Shown piece after piece: positions 50,163-57,774 of a stretch of DNA of 64,000 nucleotides. The DNA is taken from contig NZ_BAAAPC010000003.1 in NCBI RefSeq assembly GCF_039530945.1, positions 62,001 to 126,000 of the forward strand, in the 5' to 3' direction. Below the pieces are notes generated by a model, which saw only the letters and a list, made by a program, of their open reading frames with translations, searched no databases and was not told where the DNA came from. Each line of letters begins with the position of its first letter. Position 1 is the first letter of the stretch. Source of the stretch: Nocardiopsis_C rhodophaea. Lineage in GTDB: Bacteria > Actinomycetota > Actinomycetes > Streptosporangiales > Streptosporangiaceae. The translations under genes were made by a program, and so were the position numbers.

Positions 50163-50807
50163 CTAGTCCGGTCCGACGGTCATGCCGTCGGTACCACCCT
50201 GCCCGAGATCGAGGATCTTGCGCATGCGCTCAAGGTCCTCGGCCGTGTCGATGTCGTCGGGGCTGGCCACGTCGTCGCAGTCCACGGGGGTCACCAGGTG
50301 GGAGTAGGCGCGCAGGAACGGCCGGGCGCCCACGTCGCCCTCTGCCAGTGCGTGCACGCTCGGCCAGTGCTCCCGGCCCAGCAGAACCGGGTTGCGCAGG
50401 TTGCCTCCGTACGTCGCGACGACCGCCCGGGAGCCCTCCGCGTAGGCCTGGCACAGCCGTCGCACCGCGGCGGAGGTCACCATGGGCTGGTCCACGAGGG
50501 CCACCACAACCGCGTCGACCTCGGTCGGCATCGCGTCGAGCCCCGCGCGCAGCGACGATCCCATCCCACTGCGCCACTTCGGGTTGTGCACCTCGGTCGC
50601 GCCGTCGACCTCGACTTTGGTAGCTCCCGTCACGACATAGACCGGCACGCACCCTCCCTCTCGCAGGATCCGCGCACCCCGATCGATGAGCCGCTCGCCC
50701 GCGAGCTCAACGAGGGCCTTGGGGCCACCGAGCCGGGTCCCCTCCCCCGCCGCGAGCAGCAGCCCGGCGACCGGCGTGCCGTCACCGCCTGTCTTGCGTG
50801 TCGTCAT
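50163..50807 (-). CDS. MocA/MobA-like molybdopterin nucleotidyltransferase
   Basis: 214 aa. The NTP-transferase signature LLLAAGEGTRLGGPKALVEL (about 15-34) is complete, and VVALVDQPMVTSAAV (about 98-112) carries the metal-binding Asp. MocA adds CMP to molybdenum cofactor for xanthine-dehydrogenase-type enzymes. The XdhC gene lies 178 bp upstream on the same strand, so both may serve a molybdoenzyme encoded elsewhere. A sugar-nucleotide role cannot be excluded. Confidence 0.8.
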   Translation of the reverse strand: MTTRKTGGDGTPVAGLLLAAGEGTRLGGPKALVELAGERLIDRGARILREGGCVPVYVVTGATKVEVDGATEVHNPKWRSGMGSSLRAGLDAMPTEVDAVVVALVDQPMVTSAAVRRLCQAYAEGSRAVVATYGGNLRNPVLLGREHWPSVHALAEGDVGARPFLRAYSHLVTPVDCDDVASPDDIDTAEDLERMRKILDLGQGGTDGMTVGPD

Positions 50808-50984
50808 GACGCGATGATGTCACGCTCAGGAGGGTTCGCACCCCTGTCTGCGATATCGCTCCGCGTGCACGAAGGGCCCGAAACCCCACCGGACGGAAGG
50901 ATTCGCAGCCAGCGGTGTCCAAATGCTCGGACAGGGTGGCCGGATCCGGCCGTAGCGATGTCCCGCGGCGGCTTTTGGGCCAGG

Positions 50985-52148
50985 TCACCGCGTGTGCGCC
51001 CCCGCTGTCAGGTCGGTAGGGACGCTCGGTCCCGGTGACGTCATCGGGTCGATGTGGATACGTCCGGTGGTCGATCGGAGGGGGCGGCCGCTGCCGCCCC
51101 AGCGCGTCTGGATGAGCTCGGCCGCGATCGAGACCGCCGTTTCCTCGGGCGTGCGGGCTCCGAGGTCGAGGCCGATCGGCGAGCGCAGGCGCGCCAGTTC
51201 CTCTTCTCCCACGCCCTCCTCGCGAAGCCGGGCCATGCGGTCGTCGTGGGTGCGGCGGCTGCCCATCGCCCCGATGTATCCGGCGCGGGTGCGCAGGGCG
51301 ACCCGCAGCAGGGGCACGTCGAACTTGGGGTCGTGGGTAAGCACGCAGATGGCGGTCCGCTCGTCGATCTGGTCCTCGATCTCGGAGAGGAAGACGTGGG
51401 GCCACTTGACCACCACCTCGTCGGCCTTGGGGAAGCGCTTGGCGGTGGCGAACACCGGCCGGGCGTCGCAGACCGTGACCCGGTAGCCGAGGTAGGCGCC
51501 GATGTCGGCGACGGCGGCGGCGAAATCGATGGCGCCGAAGACCAGCATGCGCGGGGCGGGGGCGAATGACTGCACGAATACCTCCAGCTCGTCGCCGCGC
51601 CGCTGGCCTCCGGCGCCGTAGCGCAGGATGCCGGTGCTGCCCTGGGCGAGCATGCCGCGCGCGTCGTCGTCGACGGCCGCGTCCAGCCGCTCTTTACCCA
51701 GGGTTCCCTCACTGTGGTCGGGCCAGATGATCCGCCGCCGCCCGAGCCGTCCGGGCCCGGAGACGATGGTGGCGACCGCCACCGGCTGGTGCTCGTCGAT
51801 GGCGCCGATCACCGCGCCAAGACGGGGGTAGAGCGTCCGGTTCACCGGCTCCACGAGGACGTGCAGGGTGCCGCCGCAGGTCAGTCCGACGCTGAACGCG
51901 TCGTCGTCGCTGACGCCGTAGCTCTCGCGGGCGGGGGCACCGGTAGCGATGACCTGCTGCGCCAGCTCGTAGACCGCGCCTTCCACGCATCCGCCGGACA
52001 CGCTTCCGATGACCTCGCCGGAGGCGGTGACGGCCATGGCCGCGCCCGCTTCGCGCGGGGAGCTCCGGTAGGTGTCGATGACCGTCGCGAGCGCGAAGGT
52101 CTCACCTGAGGAGTACAGCTCCCCGACGGCCGAGCGGATGTCACGCAC
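50985..52148 (-). CDS. XdhC/CoxI-family molybdoenzyme maturation protein
   Basis: 387 aa. The N-terminal XdhC domain (about 1-110) includes EVIGSVSGGCVEGAVYELA and the C-terminal part (about 190-340) is a Rossmann-like domain with MLVFGAIDFAAAVADIGAYLG. XdhC binds and delivers Mo cofactor, inserting the sulfido ligand into xanthine dehydrogenase. The catalytic subunits are absent from the window. The C-terminal tail is rich in Thr/Ser/Gly. Confidence 0.9.
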   Translation of the reverse strand: MRDIRSAVGELYSSGETFALATVIDTYRSSPREAGAAMAVTASGEVIGSVSGGCVEGAVYELAQQVIATGAPARESYGVSDDDAFSVGLTCGGTLHVLVEPVNRTLYPRLGAVIGAIDEHQPVAVATIVSGPGRLGRRRIIWPDHSEGTLGKERLDAAVDDDARGMLAQGSTGILRYGAGGQRRGDELEVFVQSFAPAPRMLVFGAIDFAAAVADIGAYLGYRVTVCDARPVFATAKRFPKADEVVVKWPHVFLSEIEDQIDERTAICVLTHDPKFDVPLLRVALRTRAGYIGAMGSRRTHDDRMARLREEGVGEEELARLRSPIGLDLGARTPEETAVSIAAELIQTRWGGSGRPLRSTTGRIHIDPMTSPGPSVPTDLTAGAHTR

Positions 52149-52284
52149 GTTTCAACTCCTCTTCCGGCTCCGGCCGCGACGCCAGTGACCCGACGCACCC
52201 CCGCGGGGGCCACGTCGCCGTGTGCCCTGTGCAATGTCTGGACTGCCAGGCTATGTGGTCGCGCACACATTCGCAGAGATCACG

Positions 52285-52460
52285 ATCCTCCAAAGATCGC
52301 CCCGGCTCCTCGTGTCCGGGCACAGGGATCGCTGGCGATTCGGGTCGCGCGATGGAGGTCAGAAGCGGTGTGGAGGAGATGGGGGACGGACGTCGGGCCA
52401 TCCCCCATCTCCTCCACACCGCGGGAATCGGTGGACGTCGTATCGCGATCACTGGAGGAT
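52285..52460. mobile_element. Possible MITE-like element of 176 bp
   Basis: Ends ATCCTCCAAAGATCGC and the reverse complement of GCGATCACTGGAGGAT match at 14 of 16 positions. Inside, 52365-52386 and 52401-52422 form a perfect 22-bp stem with a 14-nt loop. No target-site duplication or transposase was found, so an ordinary terminator or attenuator hairpin is the main alternative. Confidence 0.4.
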
Positions 52461-52562
52461 GAGCGAGATGACCGCCATGCCCAGCACGACCAGCCACAGC
52501 AGCGCTGCGGCCCAGCTGATTCCGGCACCGCGGCGCGGGGGTCGGGGCCGGGTAAACGCCAT
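52449..52562 (-). CDS. Possible 37-aa single-pass membrane protein
   Basis: ATG 52562 begins a Pro/Arg-rich segment (MAFTRPRPPRRGAGISW) followed by about 20 hydrophobic residues (AALLWLVVLGMAVISLILQ). This is the layout of actinobacterial small membrane proteins. The ribosome site is weak (GGAAC close to the ATG), and its 3' end overlaps the right end of the element above. Existence is unproven. Confidence 0.35.
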   Translation of the reverse strand: MAFTRPRPPRRGAGISWAAALLWLVVLGMAVISLILQ

Positions 52563-52709
52563 GTTCCGCGTGAGGGTGCCCATACCCCTGGGACGCCGGG
52601 CGACGCGAGGTTGTTCACCTAATTCTCTCGGCCCCGGTACCCCGGTGCTGCCGGCGGCATCAGCGCACGCGGCGCGGCGGGTGTGGCGCTGTGACCAGCG
52701 CCCAGGCGG

Positions 52710-53174
52710 TCAGCGCTCCGGTTCCTCAGCCTCTCCGCGCTCGTGCAGCAGGGCGCGGAACTCGGCGAGGTTGGTCTGTGCCAACCTGCCGTCGTTGCTC
52801 TGGATGCCCATGACCGCCAGCGTGGACCCGTCGGCCAGGTCGATGGAGGGCCACGGCTCCCCCACCGGCATGCGGACGTCGATGATCTCCGGCCATTCCA
52901 GGACGTGCGTGCGGATGCCGTTGACCACGGTCACCCGGGTCTCGGTCGCGGTCAGCCGCGGCCGGGCCAGGAGGTGCAGGGCCGCCACACCGACCAGGCC
53001 CATCATCACCAGGCCGACCCGGTCCTGCAGCCGCCAGTCCGCGGGGAGGACAACGGCCAGGACCACCATCGTGACCAGCGTCACGGCGGCGAGGCCGTAG
53101 GCGACAATGCGAATGTTGCGTGGGCGCCATGTCACCGGAAGCGAACGTGTCGGCCCATCCACCGGCTCACTCAA
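52710..53174 (-). CDS. PH-domain membrane protein
   Basis: 154 aa from TTG 53174 (GAGGG upstream); GTG 53198 is the alternative. Two N-terminal transmembrane helices (about 20-60) precede a bacterial PH-like domain (about 70-140) with RLTATETRVTVVNGIRTHVL and GEPWPSIDLADGSTLAVMG. Such proteins follow ribH in many actinobacteria. Function unknown. It is 55 bp downstream of ribH and probably part of the rib operon. Confidence 0.8.
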   Translation of the reverse strand: MSEPVDGPTRSLPVTWRPRNIRIVAYGLAAVTLVTMVVLAVVLPADWRLQDRVGLVMMGLVGVAALHLLARPRLTATETRVTVVNGIRTHVLEWPEIIDVRMPVGEPWPSIDLADGSTLAVMGIQSNDGRLAQTNLAEFRALLHERGEAEEPER

Positions 53175-53229
53175 CGGTCCCTCTTCTCTCGCATCCACCG
53201 GCCCCAACGTGTTTCCCCTTTTTATCGCG

Positions 53230-53724
53230 CTACCCGGTGGGGCGGGTTTCGCCCGCGCGCAGCCCGCGCAGGACGACAGCGCTGTCCAGCGCCGCCTGTG
53301 CGGCCTCCCACCCCTTGTCCTCCCTGCTGCCGGGGAGGCCGGCGCGGTCGCGCGCCTGCTCCTGGTTATCACAGGTCAGCACACCGTTAGCCACGGGGGT
53401 CGCCTCGCGCAGCGCCACGTCGGTGAGGCCCTGGGTGACCGAGAGGCAGACGTAGTCGAAGTGCGGGGTGCCGCCGCGGATGACCGCGCCGAGAGCGACG
53501 ACGGCGTCATGGGCGCGGGCCAGCTCCTGGGCGACGACAGGGATCTCAATGGCCCCGGCCACCTTGACCAGGGTCGGGGCAGCGGTCCCGGCCCGCTTCG
53601 CGGCGTCCATGGCGCGCCGCACCATGGGCTCGACGATGTCGGCGTTCCACCGGGTGGCGACGATGCCGAGGGTGAGCCCGGCCGCGTCGATGGTGGCTTC
53701 GTCGGGACGTCCCGTTCCGCTCAT
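53230..53724 (-). CDS. ribH: 6,7-dimethyl-8-ribityllumazine synthase
   Basis: 164 aa from ATG 53724 (GAGGA nine bases upstream). It contains GIVATRWNADIVEPMV (about 19-34) and GAVIRGGTPHFDYVCL (about 82-97), with the acid-base His in GGTPHFDY. It condenses 5-amino-6-ribitylamino-uracil with the four-carbon unit made by RibB. The tail TGW-type residues (KGWEAAQAALDSAVV) are usual. It follows ribBA by 73 bp. Confidence 0.97.
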   Translation of the reverse strand: MSGTGRPDEATIDAAGLTLGIVATRWNADIVEPMVRRAMDAAKRAGTAAPTLVKVAGAIEIPVVAQELARAHDAVVALGAVIRGGTPHFDYVCLSVTQGLTDVALREATPVANGVLTCDNQEQARDRAGLPGSREDKGWEAAQAALDSAVVLRGLRAGETRPTG

Positions 53725-53797
53725 GGGTGATGGTCCTCGTTGTGAATCGGCGGTTTCAGTGGGCTGGGGGCGCTCGGCATAGCGACCGCGTCCCCGT

Positions 53798-55144
53798 CTA
53801 GTTGGCGGCGGCGACACCGGGCAGGTCGTGGCCCATGCGGTCGCGCTTGGTCTGCAGGTACCGCAGGTTGGCCGGGGTGACGGCGGTGGGCATGGTGATC
53901 CGCTCGATGACGGCGATGCCGTTGTCGACGAGCCCGTCCGTCTTCTCCGGGTTGTTGCTGATCAGCCGGACCGAGGAGACGCCGAGGTCGGCCAGGATCC
54001 GCGCGCCGGTGCCGAACTCGCGGGCATCGGCGGGCAGGCCGAGTTCCAGGTTGGCGTCCACGGTGTCGGCTCCCTCGTCTTGCAGCCGGTAGGCCTGCAG
54101 CTTGCTGAGCAGGCCGATGCCGCGGCCCTCGTGTCCGCGCAGGTAGACGAGGACGCCGCGGCCCGCGTCGGCGATCCGCTCCATGGCCGCGTCGAGCTGG
54201 GGGCCGCAGTCGCAGCGCAGCGAGCCGAAGCCGTCGCCGGTGAGGCATTCGGAGTGCAGCCGGGTCAGCACGTCGGTGCCGTCCCCGAGGTCGCCGTAGA
54301 TGAGGGCGACGTGTTCGGCGCCGTCGGCCAGGGCGCGGTAGCCGACGGCGCGCCACTCGCCGTAGCGGTTGGGGACGCGCGTCTCCACAACGCGCTCGAC
54401 CGGCGGCGCGGCCGGGGCCGGGGCCTCGTCGGTGGCGGTGCCGGTCTTCAGGTGGGCGACAAGCTGCTCGATGGAGACGAGCCGGAGGCCGTGCTCGTCG
54501 GCGAACTCGCGCAGCCGGGGCAGCCGGGCCATGGTGCCGTCGTCGTTGACGACCTCGGCGATGACACCGGCGGGCCGCAGTCCAGCGAGGCGGGCGAGGT
54601 CGATGGCGGCCTCGGTGTGTCCGCGGCGGACGAGCACGCCGCCGTGGCGGGCGCGCAAGGGGAAGACGTGGCCGGGGCGGACGAGGTCCCCGGCGGTGCT
54701 GTGGGCGTCGGCGAGAAGGCGGAGGGTGTGGGCGCGGTCGGCGGCGGAGATGCCGGTGCTGACTCCGGCGCGGGCGTCCACCGAGACGGTGTAGGCGGTG
54801 CGCATGCTCTCCTGGTTGTCCTCGACCATGAGCGGCAGGTGGAGGCGGTCCGCGTCGTCGCCGGTGATCGGAGCGCAGACGACGCCGGAGGTGTAGCGGA
54901 TCATGAACGCGAGCAGTTCGGGGGTGGCGGCCTCGGCGGCGAAGATGAGGTCGCCCTCGTTTTCGCGGTCTTCGTCGTCCACGACGATGACGGGGCGTCC
55001 GGCCGCGATGTCGGCGATCGCCTCGGTGATGTCGTCGAGGCGGATGGGGGTGTCTCTCGACGTGCCCGGCGCGATCGGTCGGGTCGGCTCGGCCGGGTGG
55101 GTCGAGGTGGTCGGCTCGGTCCACTCCTGGGTGGCACTCGTCAT
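53798..55144 (-). CDS. ribBA: RibBA bifunctional: DHBP synthase / GTP cyclohydrolase II
   Basis: 448 aa from ATG 55144 (AAGGAG upstream). The first 35 residues are Thr/Pro-rich. The RibB domain (about 35-235) has VDDEDRENEGDLI (about 54-66). The RibA domain (about 245-448) has RLHSECLTGDGFGSLRCDCG with the three zinc-binding cysteines, and RGHEGRGIGLL. It makes the two riboflavin precursors. It lies downstream of ribM and upstream of ribH. Confidence 0.97.
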   Translation of the reverse strand: MTSATQEWTEPTTSTHPAEPTRPIAPGTSRDTPIRLDDITEAIADIAAGRPVIVVDDEDRENEGDLIFAAEAATPELLAFMIRYTSGVVCAPITGDDADRLHLPLMVEDNQESMRTAYTVSVDARAGVSTGISAADRAHTLRLLADAHSTAGDLVRPGHVFPLRARHGGVLVRRGHTEAAIDLARLAGLRPAGVIAEVVNDDGTMARLPRLREFADEHGLRLVSIEQLVAHLKTGTATDEAPAPAAPPVERVVETRVPNRYGEWRAVGYRALADGAEHVALIYGDLGDGTDVLTRLHSECLTGDGFGSLRCDCGPQLDAAMERIADAGRGVLVYLRGHEGRGIGLLSKLQAYRLQDEGADTVDANLELGLPADAREFGTGARILADLGVSSVRLISNNPEKTDGLVDNGIAVIERITMPTAVTPANLRYLQTKRDRMGHDLPGVAAAN

Positions 55145-55224
55145 CGTGGCTCCTTGAACTGCTCGACCTGCGTGAGCTGCGTGGACTGCGGTGCTGTGGG
55201 GTGCGGTGCGGTCGGCTGGGATGG

Positions 55225-55911
55225 TCATGCGCCCACCGCCGTCGCGTCGGGTGAGGTGGGCGCGGTGGGGTCGGCCCGTTGCTGGGACCGGTACTGGCGG
55301 GCCCAATCGCGGATTCCCAGCGCGGCCAGGACGAAGAAGACGCCGTAGACGATGCCGGTGACCCACAGGCCCGACAGCAGCGCGAGGGGGACGCCGACCA
55401 GGTCGACGATGATCCAGACGAACCAGAAGTCGATGAGCGCGCGGCTCTGCGCGAACGTCGCGATGGCGCTGCCGACGAAGATGAAGGCGTCCGGCCAGGG
55501 GGCCCAGGACATGCCGGTCGCCTCGAAGGTCAGCGCCATGGCGACGGTCCCGCCGATGAGGGCGCCGAGGAGCAGCCCCCGCTCGTGGCCGGTGGCGGGG
55601 CGCACCCGGAGTTCGGCGCCGCCGCGGGTCTGCCGCGCCCAGCGCGTCCACCCGTACAGGACCAGGCCCACGAACATGACCTGTTTGAGGGCGTTACCCG
55701 TGAGGTGGGCGTCGATGGAGACGGCGAAGAGGAGGACGGCACCTGTGAGCTGCACGGGCCAGGTCCACATGGACCGGCGGATGGCCAGTGCGACGGTGGC
55801 CAGCGCGGCGACGTTGCCGATGAGGTCGGCCCAGCGGATGTGTTCGCCGAAGAGGGTGAAGCCGGCGTAGGCCCACTGCAGCCACCACACGCCGGTGGAG
55901 ACGTCGCCCAT
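55225..55911 (-). CDS. ribM: Riboflavin transporter RibM (PnuC family)
   Basis: 228 aa with about seven transmembrane helices. The PnuC signature (WTWPVQLTGAVLLFAVSIDA; GLVLYGWTRWARQT) is clear. PnuC carriers import nicotinamide riboside, but members inside rib operons of actinobacteria (RibM) transport riboflavin. Its place between ribE and ribBA, overlapping ribE (ATG-TGA), and FMN-riboswitch control support RibM. Substrate inferred from context. Confidence 0.88.
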   Translation of the reverse strand: MGDVSTGVWWLQWAYAGFTLFGEHIRWADLIGNVAALATVALAIRRSMWTWPVQLTGAVLLFAVSIDAHLTGNALKQVMFVGLVLYGWTRWARQTRGGAELRVRPATGHERGLLLGALIGGTVAMALTFEATGMSWAPWPDAFIFVGSAIATFAQSRALIDFWFVWIIVDLVGVPLALLSGLWVTGIVYGVFFVLAALGIRDWARQYRSQQRADPTAPTSPDATAVGA

Positions 55912-56558
55912 CAGGCGCCGCTCCCCTCGTCCGCACCCACCGGGGAAGGTGCCGCGGTGCCGGTGAAGCCGACCAGGCGTTCGACGTACTTGGCGACGAT
56001 GTCGACTTCGAGGTTGACGGGGTCGCCGACGCCCTTGCGGCCCAGGGTGGTGAGGTCGAGCGTGGTGGGGATCAGGCTGATGGTGAAGGAGCCGGGCTCG
56101 ACGGAGACGACGGTGAGGCTGACACCGTCGACGGTGATGGAGCCCTTCTCGACGACGTAGCGGGCCAGGTCGTCGGGGAGCGAGACGCGGACGGTCTCCC
56201 AGCGCGAGCCGGGGACGCGGTCGAGGATCCGCCCGGTGCCGTCGACATGGCCCTGGACGATGTGGCCGCCGAGCCGGTCGGAGACCTTGGCGGCGCGTTC
56301 GAGGTTGACGGCCGATCCGGGACGCAGCGCGCCGAGGCTGGAGCGGTCCAGCGTCTCCTTCATGACGTCGGCGGTGAACGTACCGTCGGCGCTGTCGGTG
56401 ACGGTCAGGCAGACGCCGTTGACCGCGATGGAGTCGCCGTGCCGTGCGTCGGAGGTCACTTCTGGGCCGCGTACCGCGAGCCTGACGGCCGCGCCGTCGG
56501 CGCCGTCGGGCGTGATCGCCGCGACCTCGCCCAGTTCCTCGACGATTCCGGTGAACAT
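55911..56558 (-). CDS. ribE: Riboflavin synthase, alpha subunit
   Basis: 215 aa with two tandem lumazine-binding domains: MFTGIVEELGEV (1-12), NGVCLTV and YVVEKGSITVDGVSLTVV show the repeated motif. It dismutates two 6,7-dimethyl-8-ribityllumazine to riboflavin. The start ATG is preceded by GGGGA inside a possible sequestering hairpin (56567-56598), and the FMN riboswitch lies further upstream. It opens the operon ribE-ribM-ribBA-ribH. Confidence 0.97.
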   Translation of the reverse strand: MFTGIVEELGEVAAITPDGADGAAVRLAVRGPEVTSDARHGDSIAVNGVCLTVTDSADGTFTADVMKETLDRSSLGALRPGSAVNLERAAKVSDRLGGHIVQGHVDGTGRILDRVPGSRWETVRVSLPDDLARYVVEKGSITVDGVSLTVVSVEPGSFTISLIPTTLDLTTLGRKGVGDPVNLEVDIVAKYVERLVGFTGTAAPSPVGADEGSGA

Positions 56559-56566
56559 GTCCGAGC

Positions 56567-56598
56567 CATCCCCTTCACCTGGTCAGGCTCCGGGGATG
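56567..56598 (-). promoter_or_regulatory. Predicted ribE SD-sequestering hairpin
   Basis: CATCCCC (56567-56573) and GGGGATG (56592-56598) pair across 18 nt; on the mRNA the ribE ribosome site AAGGGGA lies in one arm. This is the likely expression platform of the riboswitch. Confidence 0.65.
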
Positions 56599-56707
56599 AA
56601 CGAGAGCGGCGGAAAACCGCTCCGGGACCGGTCGGCAGGTGTTCCGGGCCGCTTAACCGGCCTGTGCGGCCGACGACGGCGGAGCGGTCCTCTGCCCGTC
56701 CGATCCC

Positions 56708-56838
56708 ACGCGTACTGCCTCCCATCCGGACTTTCACCGTCGGTACCGGAATTTCACCGGTTCAACCGGCCGATGGCTTCGGCCGGGTCGCGGACTGTCA
56801 CCGCCGGTTCGGACTTTCACCGACCCCGGAGCACGCGT
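56708..56838 (-). promoter_or_regulatory. FMN riboswitch (RFN element)
   Basis: On the minus strand the conserved RFN blocks appear in order: CGGGGTCGGTGAAAGTCCG, ACCGGCGGTGACAGTCCGCG, GGTTGAACCGGTGAAATTCC and GACGGTGAAAGTCCGGATGG, closed by complementary ends around ACGCG. It binds FMN and shuts off the rib operon when FMN is abundant. Confidence 0.95.
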
Positions 56839-57023
56839 TGGACAACGTCTCAAAGAACAAGTGTGCCATGGCGGTGTGTTCCTGTCGCGCACGAGCCCCC
56901 GGGAAACGGGTGCGGCCCCGCGGCGCGTGACACGCATCACGGGACCGTGTGCCGGGGTGCCGGGCCACGCCCGGCCCGCCGGAACAGCCCCGACAGTGGG
57001 TGAACCGGACCGGCCGCGGGGGG

Positions 57024-57689
57024 CTAGGTCGACGCCTTGACCGCCTGTGCGCGCAGGGCGTCGACGGCCGCGGCGGGGTCGTCGGCACCGTAGACGGCCG
57101 AACCGGCGACAAAGACGTCAGCGCCCGCGGCGGCGGCACGTTCGATCGTCTCGGCGCTGACGCCGCCGTCGACCTGAAGCCAGACCTGGGCGCCGGCGCC
57201 ATCGATGAGCTTGCGCGCCCGCTCGATCTTCGGCAGCACGAGGTCGATGAACTTCTGTCCGCCGAACCCGGGTTCGACCGTCATCAGGAGCATCATGTCC
57301 AGCTCCGGGAGGAGGTCGGCGTAGGACTCCAGGGAGGTCGCCGGGTTCAGGGCGAGACCGGCGCGGGCGCCTTGGCGGCGGATCTCGCGCAGGGTCCGGA
57401 CGGGTGCGTTCGCGGCTTCGGCGTGGATGGTCACGCTGCCGGCGCCCGCCTCGGCGTAGGCCGGGGCCCAGCGGTCGGGGTCCTCGATCATCAGATGGCA
57501 GTCCAGAGGCAGGGACGCGGCCTTGCGGAGGGACTCGACGATCGGCAGGCCGAGGGTCAGGTTGGGGACGAAATGGTTGTCCATGACGTCGACGTGCAGC
57601 CAGTCGGCCGAATTCGCGACCGCCGCGGCCTCATCGGCGAGATGGGCGAAGTCGGCGGAGAGGATGCTGGGTGAGATCTGGATTGCCAC
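57024..57689 (-). CDS. rpe: Ribulose-phosphate 3-epimerase
   Basis: 221 aa from GTG 57689. TIM-barrel motifs: ISPSILSADFAHL (about 5-17), VDVMDNHFVPNLTLG (about 33-47), CHLMIEDPDRW (about 65-75), TVEPGFGGQKF (about 139-149) and QVDGGVSAET (about 176-185). Metal-binding His and Asp are in these blocks. It serves the pentose phosphate pathway, also giving ribulose-5-phosphate for RibB. It follows rsmB by 85 bp. Confidence 0.95.
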   Translation of the reverse strand: MAIQISPSILSADFAHLADEAAAVANSADWLHVDVMDNHFVPNLTLGLPIVESLRKAASLPLDCHLMIEDPDRWAPAYAEAGAGSVTIHAEAANAPVRTLREIRRQGARAGLALNPATSLESYADLLPELDMMLLMTVEPGFGGQKFIDLVLPKIERARKLIDGAGAQVWLQVDGGVSAETIERAAAAGADVFVAGSAVYGADDPAAAVDALRAQAVKAST

Positions 57690-57774
57690 GCCACCGAGTT
57701 TAGCCAGGGGGCCACCGCGACCCGCGCGCCCGGGGCGGACCCCGCCCCGCACGCGGCGGTGGGGGCGGCGGCCC

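Larger units (their letters stand above)
52149..52709. other. Intergenic region with a hairpin-bearing, MITE-like element
   Basis: 560 bp. It holds a 16-bp imperfect inverted repeat at its ends (52285-52300 and 52445-52460) around a perfect 22-bp inverted repeat, and one possible 37-aa ORF. No other gene is supported. Confidence 0.55.
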
